NCBI GenBank assembly: GCA_964368605.1
Contig: CAYJBP010000013.1
Span: 1-34,257 of the forward strand
Length of the DNA: 34,257 bases
Source: CAYJBP01 sp964368605
GTDB taxonomy: Bacteria; Bacillota; Dehalobacteriia; UBA4068
Direction: 5' to 3'
The notes beneath the pieces were generated by a model. That model made no database searches, had not been told where the DNA came from, and saw only the letters and a program-made list of their open reading frames with translations. Below, piece after piece: positions 1 to 8,673 of this stretch (the first letter of the stretch is position 1; every line of letters starts with the position of its first letter). The position numbers and the translations under genes are program-made.

Positions 1-1437
1 CTAAATTTGGGCATCATTTACCTGCATAATTGCCTGCCAAACGGCATCACTGGGCATACCCATCCGCCATAGGCCAATGCCGCCTAAATCATATTGCTTG
101 GCTAAAGCGGCTTTAGCGGCCAGGCTAATTTCGTCCTCAAACCAAATTTCTACATTTTGGCCATTGGCCGTATATTTGATATAGGGCACTAAACTTTCGC
201 TATCCCTTTGCACGGCTACCCCGTTTTGGGCGGCCAAATCTAGGGCTTCTTGATTGCGTATCGATTGGCCGGCACTACCAAGCCCCCAAGAGCGACCATA
301 AGCGCCCAACATTAAATGCAGCTTGCTCGGCTCGATTTGGGTTGTTAAATATTTAAGGCCATCTTCAATCCATTTAGGCTCGGCCACTGCTCCCGGCTCG
401 CTGCCGCCATAATGCTGATCATAAAACATTATATGCACCCGATCGGCCGCTATACCCAAGGCCTGATAATCAAAGGCCTGCTGCCAGGTATCTTGCTCCC
501 TTTTGGGTGGCAAGGATATGGTAATTAATTTATCCGGAAGAGCAGCCTTTAATTCTTGGATAAAGGCCGTTAGGCTATCTTTGGTGGCAGCCGGCATCAA
601 TTCAAAATCGATATCTACCCCGGCTGCATTTTCGGCTTTAACTAAGGCGGCAATATTAGCCACCGCTTGAGCACGATTAGTAGGATTATTAAGCAAGGCA
701 ATGGTATCGGTATCTTTGCCGGTATTAACAGGGTCGCCAAAATTGGTAATTAGCAGAATTTGCTCAATACCCTGCTGGGCGGCAAAGGCCTTGGCCTGGT
801 CATAGGCGGCATTATAATTTTTAGCGGCTACGCTACCATCGGTAAAAACACGATAGGCAAAATGGATAATCGTATCAAAATCGGCGCTATAATCTTGCAG
901 CATTTGCCAGGAGGCTGTATCAAAATAGTAGCCGCTAATATGCAAATCATTGGCGATTAAATCCTCTTGATTAATAACCGGCAAACTGCCTTTAAAGCCA
1001 TTGGGGCTAAGCACCTCTACCCGGCGCAGCTCGGCCTGCCAGCTAATTTGCGCCCCTAAATGTTCGCTTAAAAAGCGTAGCGGTATCATGCTGCTATCTT
1101 GATAAATGGTGGCTGCTACATCCAAAGGGTAAGCAATATCATCGATAAAGGCAGTATTGCTATCGATAATAAAGTCCATTGTTTTGCTGCCATCGCTGAT
1201 GGTAGCTTGCCTTAAAGCGGCATCCCAATTAACCGTAAAGCCCAAATACTCGCTGATTAGGCGCAAGGGCAGCATGGTGCGGCCGCTTGCGGCATCGATA
1301 TAAGGAGCAGGGTCGGCCATGATAATTTGACCATCGATAACCAGCTCTAAGGGGGCTTTGTCCTCGTTGGCCATAGCAATTTGGCTGCTAAATAATAGCA
1401 GCCAAATTAGGATAAGCATTGTTGTTAATTTTTTCAT
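1..1437 (-). CDS. Secreted copper-amine-oxidase-N-domain / GH18-like glycosidase
   Basis: 478 aa. Residues 1-23 form a signal peptide (MKK, hydrophobic core, AMA-N cleavage site). Residues about 33-143 match the copper amine oxidase N-terminal-like domain, with two copies of the hallmark pattern LPLRLISEYLG (57-66) and IPLRFLSEHLG (118-128). This module is common in exported Bacillota proteins and probably binds the cell wall. Residues about 165-470 resemble a glycoside hydrolase 18 barrel of the spore-cortex/YaaH-like kind, with GVDIDFE at 273-279 standing for the DxxDxDxE signature. The catalytic-acid position E279 and D275/D277 are present, but the first Asp is Ala. FYDQH further on fits the conserved barrel-strand Tyr-Asp. 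A peptidoglycan or glucosamine-polymer substrate is likely. It is last in the argH-NTF2-leuS series, 7 bp after leuS. The TAG stop is the first three bases of the window, so the gene is complete. Confidence 0.8.
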   Translation of the reverse strand: MKKLTTMLILIWLLLFSSQIAMANEDKAPLELVIDGQIIMADPAPYIDAASGRTMLPLRLISEYLGFTVNWDAALRQATISDGSKTMDFIIDSNTAFIDDIAYPLDVAATIYQDSSMIPLRFLSEHLGAQISWQAELRRVEVLSPNGFKGSLPVINQEDLIANDLHISGYYFDTASWQMLQDYSADFDTIIHFAYRVFTDGSVAAKNYNAAYDQAKAFAAQQGIEQILLITNFGDPVNTGKDTDTIALLNNPTNRAQAVANIAALVKAENAAGVDIDFELMPAATKDSLTAFIQELKAALPDKLITISLPPKREQDTWQQAFDYQALGIAADRVHIMFYDQHYGGSEPGAVAEPKWIEDGLKYLTTQIEPSKLHLMLGAYGRSWGLGSAGQSIRNQEALDLAAQNGVAVQRDSESLVPYIKYTANGQNVEIWFEDEISLAAKAALAKQYDLGGIGLWRMGMPSDAVWQAIMQVNDAQI

Positions 1438-1444
1438 AGGATAC

Positions 1445-3913
1445 CTATTTTACCACGATATTAATCAAGCGGCCGGGAATGATAATCATTTTAACCACTT
1501 GCTTAGCGCCCAGCCAATTGGCATAATCGCTATGATTGGCCACAATTTCTTTTAAAGCGGCCTCGTCGGCATCGGCAGCCACTGTTAGGCGTGCCCTAAT
1601 TTTGCCATTAATTTGCACGGCAATTTCGATATTATCTTGATGCAAGGCGGCCTCGTCATATTTAGGCCAAGGCTGCAAGTGAATGCTTTGCTGATGGCCA
1701 AAATCTTGCCATAATTCTTCGGTAATATGAGGGGCAAAGGGGCAAAGCAGCATCATTAAGGCCTCGGCAGCCTCTTTTAATAGGCCGCCTTGGGCTTTAG
1801 GATTATTCTGATAGCTTTGCATGGCATTGGTCATTTCCATAATTGCCGAAATGGCGGTATTGAAATTGAAACGGCCGCCAATATCATCACCCACTTTTTT
1901 GATGGTATGATGAACAATACGCTTTAAATCGGTATCTTCGCTGCTAAACTCCGTTAGCGGCTGATTTAAATCTTGCCTAATTTCGATTTGTTTTACCAAG
2001 CGCCAAATGCGGTTTAAGAAGCGATAGCAGCCTTCTACTGCTGTATCATTCCATTCTAAATCACGTTCGGGCGGAGCGGCAAAAAGGATGAATAAACGAG
2101 CGGTATCGGCACCATAAGCTCCGATGATTTTTTCGGGGCTAACGGTATTGCCTAAGCTTTTGCTCATTTTAGCGCCATCTTTAAGCACCATGCCTTGGGT
2201 TAATAAATTGGCAAAAGGTTCTTCAACACCAACTAAGCCGGCATCATAAAGGGCTTTGGTAAAGAAACGGGCATACATTAAATGTAAAATAGCATGCTCT
2301 ACGCCGCCAATATATTGGTCTACATTCATCCAATAATCAAGCTTGGCACGATCGAAGGGCAATTCATCATTATTGGCATCGCAATAACGCAAATAATACC
2401 AGCTAGAGCACATAAAGGTATCCATGGTATCCATTTCGCGCTTGGCTTTGCCGCCGCAAACAGGGCAAGTAGCCTCGGCAAAGCTGGGGCTGGTTTTTAA
2501 GGGGCTTTCGCCATGGGGCTTAAATTCTACATCGGTAGGCAAAAGCACAGGTAAATCGGCTACGGGTACGGCTTGCTCGCCGCATTTATCGCAATAAACA
2601 ATCGGAATAGGCGAACCCCAATAACGCTGACGCGAAATTAGCCAATCCCGCAAACGATAATTGATAACCCTTTTGCCAAAGCCTTTTTCTTCCATATAAT
2701 CGGCCATTTTTTCCTTGGCTTCGGGGGTAGTTAGGCCATCAAATTCACCGGAATTGATGGCCACGCCATCATAGCTTTCGTAGGCTTCGGTAAATTCTTC
2801 GCCTTGCCAATCGGGGGCGGCTACTACCGGCTGGATTTTATGATTATACTTTTTGGCAAAATCAAAGTCGCGTTGATCATGGGCAGGAACGCCCATTACC
2901 GCACCTGTACCATATTCATAAAGCACATAATTGGTAATCCAAATCGGGATTTTATTGCCATTCATCGGATTGATGGCATAAGCGCCGATAAACATGCCTT
3001 CTTTTTCTAAATCATTGGCAGTACGTTCGATTTGGCTCATCTTGCGCACTTTATGGACAAAAGCACGCACATCCTCGGCCAAGGGGCTATCGGCAATTAA
3101 CTTTTCTACCAGGGGATGCTCCGGCGCTAAAACCATATAGGTTACGCCGCAAACCGTATCTTGACGGGTAGTAAATACCGGCAATGGATCGCCATCTTCG
3201 GTATTAAAGGTAATTTCCACGCCTTGGCTTTTGCCAATCCAGTTTTCCTGCATGGTTTTTACTTTATCCGGCCAACCCGGCAATTTATCTAAATCGGTTA
3301 ATAGGCGTTCGGCATAATCGGTAATTTTAAAGAACCATTGCTCTAAGTCTTTTTTGATAACAATGCTTTTGCAGCGCTCGCAATTGCCGTCTACCACCTG
3401 CTCATTGGCTAAAACCGTATTGCAAGAAGTACACCAATTTACGGCTGCTTTCTTTTTATAGGCTAAGCCCATTTTATATAATTGCAAAAACATCCATTGG
3501 GTCCACTTATAATAATCGGGCAGGCAAGTACCAAGCTCTCTGCGCCAATCATAGCTAATACCCATTGTTTTAAGCTGTTCACGCATTACATCGATATTTT
3601 GCCTTGTCCAAGGATCGGGATGAACATTATTATTGATGGCCGCATTCTCAGCCGGCAGGCCAAAGGCGTCCCAACCCATCGGATGCAGCACATTATAACC
3701 CTTCATCGTATGATAACGGGCGATAACATCACCGATTGAATAATTACGCACATGCCCCATATGCAATTTGCCCGACGGATAGGGGAACATCTCCAAAACA
3801 TAGTATTTGGGCTTGGAAGCATCTTCCTCTACCTGGTAAATACCGCTTTGATCCCAGGCCTGTTGCCATTTTTTTTCGATTGATAAAAAATCATATCTAT
3901 CTGCTTGTTCCAT
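1445..3913 (-). CDS. leuS: Leucyl-tRNA synthetase
   Basis: 822 aa class I aminoacyl-tRNA synthetase that charges tRNA-Leu in the cytoplasm. The HIGH-type ATP motif is PYPSGKLHMGH at 44-54 and the KMSKS loop is KMSKS at 582-586. A CP1 editing domain lies between them, with the TTRQDT motif and GAVMGVPAHDQRD, whose Asp is the family's editing residue. A zinc-ribbon-like CTSC...CERC cluster sits near 162-181 and a second CPVCGG region precedes the KMSKS half. The C-terminal domain ends VVKMIIIPGRLINIVVK, typical of bacterial LeuS. Length is normal. The start has a good ribosome site (GGGAGGTTATT before ATG). It lies 25 bp after the NTF2-like gene, with no room for a T-box leader, so control probably comes from an upstream promoter. 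Confidence 0.97.
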   Translation of the reverse strand: MEQADRYDFLSIEKKWQQAWDQSGIYQVEEDASKPKYYVLEMFPYPSGKLHMGHVRNYSIGDVIARYHTMKGYNVLHPMGWDAFGLPAENAAINNNVHPDPWTRQNIDVMREQLKTMGISYDWRRELGTCLPDYYKWTQWMFLQLYKMGLAYKKKAAVNWCTSCNTVLANEQVVDGNCERCKSIVIKKDLEQWFFKITDYAERLLTDLDKLPGWPDKVKTMQENWIGKSQGVEITFNTEDGDPLPVFTTRQDTVCGVTYMVLAPEHPLVEKLIADSPLAEDVRAFVHKVRKMSQIERTANDLEKEGMFIGAYAINPMNGNKIPIWITNYVLYEYGTGAVMGVPAHDQRDFDFAKKYNHKIQPVVAAPDWQGEEFTEAYESYDGVAINSGEFDGLTTPEAKEKMADYMEEKGFGKRVINYRLRDWLISRQRYWGSPIPIVYCDKCGEQAVPVADLPVLLPTDVEFKPHGESPLKTSPSFAEATCPVCGGKAKREMDTMDTFMCSSWYYLRYCDANNDELPFDRAKLDYWMNVDQYIGGVEHAILHLMYARFFTKALYDAGLVGVEEPFANLLTQGMVLKDGAKMSKSLGNTVSPEKIIGAYGADTARLFILFAAPPERDLEWNDTAVEGCYRFLNRIWRLVKQIEIRQDLNQPLTEFSSEDTDLKRIVHHTIKKVGDDIGGRFNFNTAISAIMEMTNAMQSYQNNPKAQGGLLKEAAEALMMLLCPFAPHITEELWQDFGHQQSIHLQPWPKYDEAALHQDNIEIAVQINGKIRARLTVAADADEAALKEIVANHSDYANWLGAKQVVKMIIIPGRLINIVVK

Positions 3914-3938
3914 AATAACCTCCCGATTTTTGTTCTAA

Positions 3939-4931
3939 TTATGCTAATGGATTTTTGATTTGCTTAACTCTTTGTAAAATATCTATCCCTTGTTGATACA
4001 GCCAATAAGGGATATCAAAATAACACCAGTTTTCCGAGATTTTGCCGTCTTTGCAATAATAAACATCTAAGTCGGCTCTTAAAATAATATCTTTAGCGCC
4101 GCCTGCCATGCCCAGCCAGCCGCCATCACTATCTAATTTTAGGTCGGCATAAAAGCAAACAAAATCGCCTTCGGCAAAATAGGCTTGCCTTCTTATGCGG
4201 CTGCGATTGCTTAAATTATCCCGAAACGGCTTTTGATGCTGCAATTGATAACGGGGAATTGTATAGCTAGCCCCCACGCCGCAAGGGCCATACCAAATCA
4301 TATCATCGGCCCAATGTTCCTGCATGGCCTTAGGATCGGTGGCTTTAGCGCCATAAAGGGCAGTTAGCATATTATTAACAATAGCCAAAGATTGCTCGCC
4401 CTGCTTAGGATCGCTATCATTAAAGAGCAGGCCATTATGATCCCTAGGGCCGGTATAGCGGAAGAAATGGCCGGTTTCGTCCAAAAGCGGATGCAGGCCT
4501 GCTTCTTGCATAAAGGCAATTAAATCGACAAAAAGGCCACTATGGCTAATTTTGCCATCTTCGATGCAGGCAAATTCGGTATAGGGCAAATGTTGCATTT
4601 TGTAGGTAGGGTCCAAGCCTAAAAAGCTTTCGTCAAAAAGCCCCATAAATTGCCCCATGCTCATTACCCAGGTTTTATCATCTTCGGCTATGCCTGCCAT
4701 AAAAACATCTTGACGCCTTTGCATATGCTTTAATGATGTTTTTAGCGGCTGCCAAAATTTTTGGCAAACAGCCTCTGCACCATCAATATCCATAAAAGGA
4801 TAAGAGCCTTCAAAGCTATAATCGGCACTTGTAAATTGGCTTAAAATGGCAGATGCCTGCTCGGGTTGGCATTTTTCCATTTGTTCCATATAAGAGCGCA
4901 TCAATGTTTTTTCGTTTGCAAATTTATCCAT
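3939..4931 (-). CDS. Double NTF2/SnoaL-like domain protein
   Basis: 330 aa, no signal peptide or membrane segment. It appears to be two SnoaL-like (NTF2 superfamily) cone-fold domains in tandem: about 15-150, with LMRSYMEQMEKCQPEQASAI and a central G-EAVCQKFWQPL stretch, and about 185-325, with a second helical start (MLTALYGAKATDPKAMQEHW), then WYGPCGVGASY and a C-terminal strand pair ending ISENWCYFDIPYWLYQQG. Family members bind small hydrophobic ligands or act as cyclases, dehydratases or isomerases. No specific function can be read here. It lies between argH (28 bp upstream) and leuS (25 bp downstream), so it is probably cotranscribed with housekeeping genes, an unusual setting. The ribosome site is AAAGGGGGC, 8 bases before ATG. 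Confidence 0.75.
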   Translation of the reverse strand: MDKFANEKTLMRSYMEQMEKCQPEQASAILSQFTSADYSFEGSYPFMDIDGAEAVCQKFWQPLKTSLKHMQRRQDVFMAGIAEDDKTWVMSMGQFMGLFDESFLGLDPTYKMQHLPYTEFACIEDGKISHSGLFVDLIAFMQEAGLHPLLDETGHFFRYTGPRDHNGLLFNDSDPKQGEQSLAIVNNMLTALYGAKATDPKAMQEHWADDMIWYGPCGVGASYTIPRYQLQHQKPFRDNLSNRSRIRRQAYFAEGDFVCFYADLKLDSDGGWLGMAGGAKDIILRADLDVYYCKDGKISENWCYFDIPYWLYQQGIDILQRVKQIKNPLA

Positions 4932-4959
4932 AATAGCCCCCTTTAAAAAGCTTAATTAC

Positions 4960-6345
4960 TTATTCGCTTTTAAATTCCTGCAAGCGATGCTCAGCATTTA
5001 AGATGGCCGCCTCTACCGCTTGCGGCGCCGGGCCGCCTTGGCTTTGACGAATGCTTACACATTCTTGCAAATCGATGGCGGCAAAAATATCTTCTTCAAA
5101 AGTTGCGCTAAAATTCTTTAGCTCGTTTAGGCTAAATTCGGCCAAGGCTTTGCTTTCTTTTTCGGCGGCCAAAACCACTTTGCCTACTACCTCATGGGCA
5201 TCCCTAAAGGCCAGGCCTTTTTTAACCAAATAATCGGCCATATCGGTGGCATTAATAAAGCCGCCGGCTGCCCCTTTAAGCATATTTTCTTTATTAACTT
5301 GCATGGTGGCCAGCATAGGTGTCATCACCATTAGGCATTTATGAACGGTATCTAAGCTATCAAAAATAGCTTCTTTATCCTCCTGCATATCCTTATTATA
5401 GGCTAAGGGCAGGCCTTTCATTACGGTAAGCAGGGTAATTAAATCGCCATAAACACGGCCGGTTTTGCCACGAATTAATTCGGCCATATCGGGGTTTTTC
5501 TTTTGCGGCATAATCGAAGAGCCGGTGCTATAAGCATCATCTAAGCGGATAAAAGAAAATTCATGGCTGCTCCATAAAATAATCTCCTCGCAAAGGCGTG
5601 AAAGATGCATCATAATTATCGAGGCATAGGCCAGGTATTCTAAGGCAAAATCGCGATCGGCCACACCGTCTAGGCTATTTTCGCAGATGCCGTCAAAGCC
5701 TAAGGCATAGGCGGTATCCTCGCGATCGATAGCATAGGTAACACCTGCTAAAGCACCGCAGCCTAAGGGGCTGTAATTAAGACGTTTTAGATTATCGTCC
5801 AGGCGCTCATAATCACGGCTAAACATTTGCACATAGGCCAATAAATGATGCGCCAAAGTAATTGGCTGCGCCTTTTGCAAATGGGTATAGCCGGGCATAA
5901 TCGTATTGATATGCTGTTTGCTTAAATTAAGCAAGGTTTCGATAAGTTTAATAATTTGCTCTTGAATAAGGGCAATTTCGCGGCGCATAAACATTCTTAA
6001 ATCAAGGGCTACCTGGTCATTACGGCTGCGTGCTGTATGCAGTTTTTTGGCCAAAGTGCCTAATTTGGCGGTTAATAAGGCCTCCACATTCATGTGGATA
6101 TCCTCGGCTGCCACATCAAAAACAACTTCGCCCAATTCAATTTCTTGCAATAGTTCTTTAAGACCCTTAACCATACTGCCGGCCTCGGCTTCGGTAATTA
6201 TGCCCACTCGCCCCAACATTTGGGCATGGGCAATCGATCCTAAAATATCATCCCGATACAGCCTTTGATCAAAGCTAATCGAAGAATGAAAATCCTCGGC
6301 TAATTTATCTGTAGTTTTGGCAAAACGTCCGCCCCATAATTTCAT
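4960..6345 (-). CDS. argH: Argininosuccinate lyase
   Basis: 461 aa. It catalyses the last step of arginine synthesis, argininosuccinate to arginine plus fumarate, in the cytosol as a homotetramer. It starts KLWGGRF, the family hallmark, and carries TARSRNDQV (substrate loop), PGYTHLQKAQPIT with the catalytic His, and the fumarase/aspartase superfamily signature GSSIMPQKKNPD at about 275-286 with the catalytic Ser. Length matches the family (about 460). The start is supported by a GGAGGGTTAACT ribosome site. It follows htpG by 63 bp and leads the NTF2-leuS-GH18 series. argG is not in the window, so this is a stand-alone argH. Confidence 0.97.
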   Translation of the reverse strand: MKLWGGRFAKTTDKLAEDFHSSISFDQRLYRDDILGSIAHAQMLGRVGIITEAEAGSMVKGLKELLQEIELGEVVFDVAAEDIHMNVEALLTAKLGTLAKKLHTARSRNDQVALDLRMFMRREIALIQEQIIKLIETLLNLSKQHINTIMPGYTHLQKAQPITLAHHLLAYVQMFSRDYERLDDNLKRLNYSPLGCGALAGVTYAIDREDTAYALGFDGICENSLDGVADRDFALEYLAYASIIMMHLSRLCEEIILWSSHEFSFIRLDDAYSTGSSIMPQKKNPDMAELIRGKTGRVYGDLITLLTVMKGLPLAYNKDMQEDKEAIFDSLDTVHKCLMVMTPMLATMQVNKENMLKGAAGGFINATDMADYLVKKGLAFRDAHEVVGKVVLAAEKESKALAEFSLNELKNFSATFEEDIFAAIDLQECVSIRQSQGGPAPQAVEAAILNAEHRLQEFKSE

Positions 6346-6408
6346 AGTTAACCCTCCTTGTGCTGATTTAGCGCAAAAGCACTTAAAGCCTATGCCAGTC
6401 TTTTTACG

Positions 6409-8310
6409 CTACCCTAAAAGCTCAAATAATAATTGCGAATACTGTGCCGGATCTTTAATACTAAGGCCGGCCATTAAGCGTGCCTGCTGATAAAGAATTT
6501 GGGCATAATCTTTGGCTTTTTCGGGCTGATTTTTTTGCAAATCGGCCATTTTGGCAAATAGCTGATGCTCGGCATTTAGTTCTAAAATTTGCTCGGCCTT
6601 AACCTTGGCATCGGGCTGTACGGTATTCATATACTTTTCCATCTCGAAGGATAGGCCGCCGGCTGCGGTAAGGCAAACAGGCTGCTTTACCAGCTTAGAG
6701 GATATCACAACCTCCTTAACTTGCTCGCCTAAGGCTTCTTTGATAAAGCTTAGCAAATCTTTATTATCATCTTGTTTTTTGGCAATTTCGTCTTTTTGGG
6801 CTTGATCGGCTAAATCCAGCTCATCCCGATTTACCGATTTAAAGGGTTTATCGCTGTATTGGCGCATAATTTGGGCGGCAAATTCATCCACTTCTTCGGT
6901 AAAATAGAGTATTTCATAGCCTTTGGCCCTTAATTGCTCGGCTTGAGGCAAGGCTTCGATAATGGCCATATTAGCGCCGGTGGCATAATAAATGGCGGTT
7001 TGCTCTTCGTCCATGCGCTCTACATATTCTTGCAAGGTAGTAAGTTTTTGGCCTTCGGAGCTGCTAAACAGCAATAAATCACGCAAGGCTTCTTGGTTGC
7101 GGCCATAATCGGCCACCACGCCATATTTTAATTGCAGGCCAAATTGCTGATAAAACTCTTCGTATTTATCACGGTCTTTAGCCAGCATTTTTTGCAATTC
7201 TTTGCGAATACTTTTATCGATATGCTCGGCAATAATTTTTAATTGACGATCATGCTGCAACATCTCGCGCGAGATATTTAAAGATAAATCCGGCGAATCG
7301 ACCACACCATGGATAAAGCGAAAATGCTCGGGGATTAAATCGGCGCATTTATCCATAATCAAAACGCCGCTGGAATAAAGCTGCAAGCCTTTTTGATATT
7401 CTTTGCTATAAAAATCATAAGCTACTTTAGCAGGCACAAAAAGCAAAGCTTTATAGCTGATATGGCCTTCGGCATCTACATTAATAATTTTGGCCGGGTC
7501 TAAAAAATCATAAAACTTTTCTTTATAAAAGGCATTATATTCTTCGGTTGTAACCTCGGATTTATTGCGCTGCCAAATCGGCACCATGCTATTTAAAGTT
7601 TCTTGATTGGTGATGGTTTCCATCTGGCCATCCTCGCCGCCTTCTACCGGGCGACTGGTGGTGATATCCATGCAAATAGGATAGCGAATATAATCGGAAT
7701 ATTTTTTGATTAAAGAGCTAATTGTATATTGCTCGAGGAAATGGCTATAATTTTCGTCCTCGCTATCTTCTTTAAGGTACATAATAATTTCGGTACCTAC
7801 GCTATTTTTACTGGAAGTAGTGATGGTATAGCCATCGGTGCCGCTAGAAGTCCAGCAAAAGGCTTCGCTTTGGCCATAGGCTAGGCTATGCACTTCTACC
7901 TTGGCGCTAACCATAAAGGCCGAATAAAAGCCCACGCCAAATTGGCCGATAATATCGATATTTTGTTCTGGATCTAAGCCTTCTTGCTCGGGCATATTCT
8001 TCTTAAAATCCAAAGAGCCGCTTTTGGCGATGGTACCTAAATTGGCTTCCATTTCGGCCGAAGTCATGCCGATACCATTATCGCAAATGGTTAGGGTACG
8101 ATTTTCCGAATCGGGTTTAATTTCGATAAAAAAGTCGCTACGGCTTAGGCCTACGCTGCTATCGGTAAGTGCTTTAAGCATCAATTTATCCAAGGCATCC
8201 GAGGCATTGGATATAATTTCTCTTAAAAAGATTTCCTTATGAGTATAGATAGAATTAATCATCAAATCGAGCAAACGCTGCGATTCGGCTTTAAATTTTT
8301 TCTTAGCCAT
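6409..8310 (-). CDS. htpG: Molecular chaperone HtpG (Hsp90)
   Basis: 633 aa from the chosen start. GHKL ATPase motifs: FLREIISNASDALDKL (catalytic Glu and Asn35), CDNGIGMT, and the lid GQFGVGFYSAFMV. The middle domain carries the conserved ISREMLQ stretch, and a C-terminal dimerisation domain follows. It is a cytosolic ATP-dependent chaperone dimer. An upstream in-frame codon would add 22 residues, but GGAGG sits 5 bases before the ATG at 8310 and the protein then starts MAKKKFKAESQRLLDLM like other HtpG proteins, so 8310 is chosen. It is preceded by a strong promoter (8435-8463) and a roughly 118-base leader. No CIRCE element lies upstream, so unlike the dnaK operon here it is probably not under HrcA. 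Confidence 0.96.
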   Translation of the reverse strand: MAKKKFKAESQRLLDLMINSIYTHKEIFLREIISNASDALDKLMLKALTDSSVGLSRSDFFIEIKPDSENRTLTICDNGIGMTSAEMEANLGTIAKSGSLDFKKNMPEQEGLDPEQNIDIIGQFGVGFYSAFMVSAKVEVHSLAYGQSEAFCWTSSGTDGYTITTSSKNSVGTEIIMYLKEDSEDENYSHFLEQYTISSLIKKYSDYIRYPICMDITTSRPVEGGEDGQMETITNQETLNSMVPIWQRNKSEVTTEEYNAFYKEKFYDFLDPAKIINVDAEGHISYKALLFVPAKVAYDFYSKEYQKGLQLYSSGVLIMDKCADLIPEHFRFIHGVVDSPDLSLNISREMLQHDRQLKIIAEHIDKSIRKELQKMLAKDRDKYEEFYQQFGLQLKYGVVADYGRNQEALRDLLLFSSSEGQKLTTLQEYVERMDEEQTAIYYATGANMAIIEALPQAEQLRAKGYEILYFTEEVDEFAAQIMRQYSDKPFKSVNRDELDLADQAQKDEIAKKQDDNKDLLSFIKEALGEQVKEVVISSKLVKQPVCLTAAGGLSFEMEKYMNTVQPDAKVKAEQILELNAEHQLFAKMADLQKNQPEKAKDYAQILYQQARLMAGLSIKDPAQYSQLLFELLG

Positions 8311-8402
8311 GTTAACCTCCACAATATTAGATATGCCAATACGGACAGAGCCGTTAGCAGGCAAAATAGCCACCAAAAACGTCTATTTTAAGACGGGCGG
8401 CC

Positions 8403-8425
8403 GGCATTTTAATATTTTTAATGCC
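8403..8425 (-). promoter_or_regulatory. Inverted repeat at the start of the htpG leader
   Basis: GGCATT and AATGCC arms separated by 11 AT-only bases lie just downstream of the htpG -10 box, covering the first transcribed bases. This position suits a repressor operator or an early mRNA hairpin. It is neither CIRCE nor a CtsR-type site. A second small palindrome (CGTCT...AGACG, 8380-8395) lies further into the leader. No function is demonstrated. Confidence 0.35.
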
Positions 8426-8434
8426 AATATTACT

Positions 8435-8463
8435 ATTTTACCTGTTTAAGTGGCTTTTGTCAA
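8435..8463 (-). promoter_or_regulatory. Sigma-A-like promoter of htpG
   Basis: On the minus strand a perfect -35 TTGACA (8463-8458) is followed after exactly 17 bases by TAAAAT as -10 (8440-8435). Transcription would start near 8428, giving a leader of about 118 bases before the htpG ATG. The rest of the 8311-8673 gap holds the leader, the 8507-8551 terminator and the GC-rich hairpin at 8601-8660. I see no further gene in it. Confidence 0.8.
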
Positions 8464-8506
8464 TACTTATTGCAGGGAGTAAAAGTTTTTTGCTCTCCCT
8501 TAAGCC

Positions 8507-8551
8507 AAAAAAGAGTGCTATCGCCAAGAATAGGCTATAGCACTCTTTTTT
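8507..8551 (-). terminator. Intrinsic terminator of the lipoprotein operon
   Basis: A perfect 15-bp stem (AAAAAAGAGTGCTAT at 8507-8521 with its complement at 8537-8551) with a 15-base loop. The loop can add three more pairs. T-runs on either side make it usable in both directions. It lies between the lipoprotein genes and the htpG promoter, so it insulates htpG from upstream transcription. Confidence 0.75.
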
Positions 8552-8600
8552 ATATTAGCATAATCATTATGGCTGTTTTGGCTGCGCCAAAAGCCGCCGG

Positions 8601-8660
8601 TTTTAAGACCTTGGGGGGCCTGCCCCCAATCCCCCGCATTTTTTTGAAAAAAATTGACCA
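8601..8660 (-). repeat. GC-rich hairpin element, possibly a dispersed intergenic repeat
   Basis: A G-run/C-run hairpin (TTGGGGG at 8611-8617 pairing with CCCCCAA at 8623-8629, 5-base loop) followed by CCCCC, a T-run/A-run mini-palindrome and TTGACCAAAACTTTT. On the minus strand it reads AAAAGTTTTGGTCAA, then an A/T stem, then a GC-rich hairpin. From memory this layout resembles short intergenic repeats scattered in many Clostridia genomes. That is recollection, not a search. It sits 13 bases after the stop of the downstream lipoprotein gene. Only one full copy is in this window. Confidence 0.4.
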
Positions 8661-8673
8661 AAACTTTTAACTA

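Noticed and set aside
3914..3938. T-box leader expected before leuS
   Set aside because: Only 25 bp separate leuS from the upstream gene, too little for a T-box.
8311..8376. Longer N-terminus for htpG, starting 22 codons upstream
   Set aside because: The extra residues do not resemble HtpG, and a consensus GGAGG sits before the internal ATG at 8310.
8507..8551. GAGTGCTA and TAGCACTC words suggesting a CIRCE element near htpG
   Set aside because: The half-sites are in the reverse order (GAGTGC first, GCACTC second), the spacer is 15 rather than 9, and the arms continue into A- and T-runs. It is a terminator.
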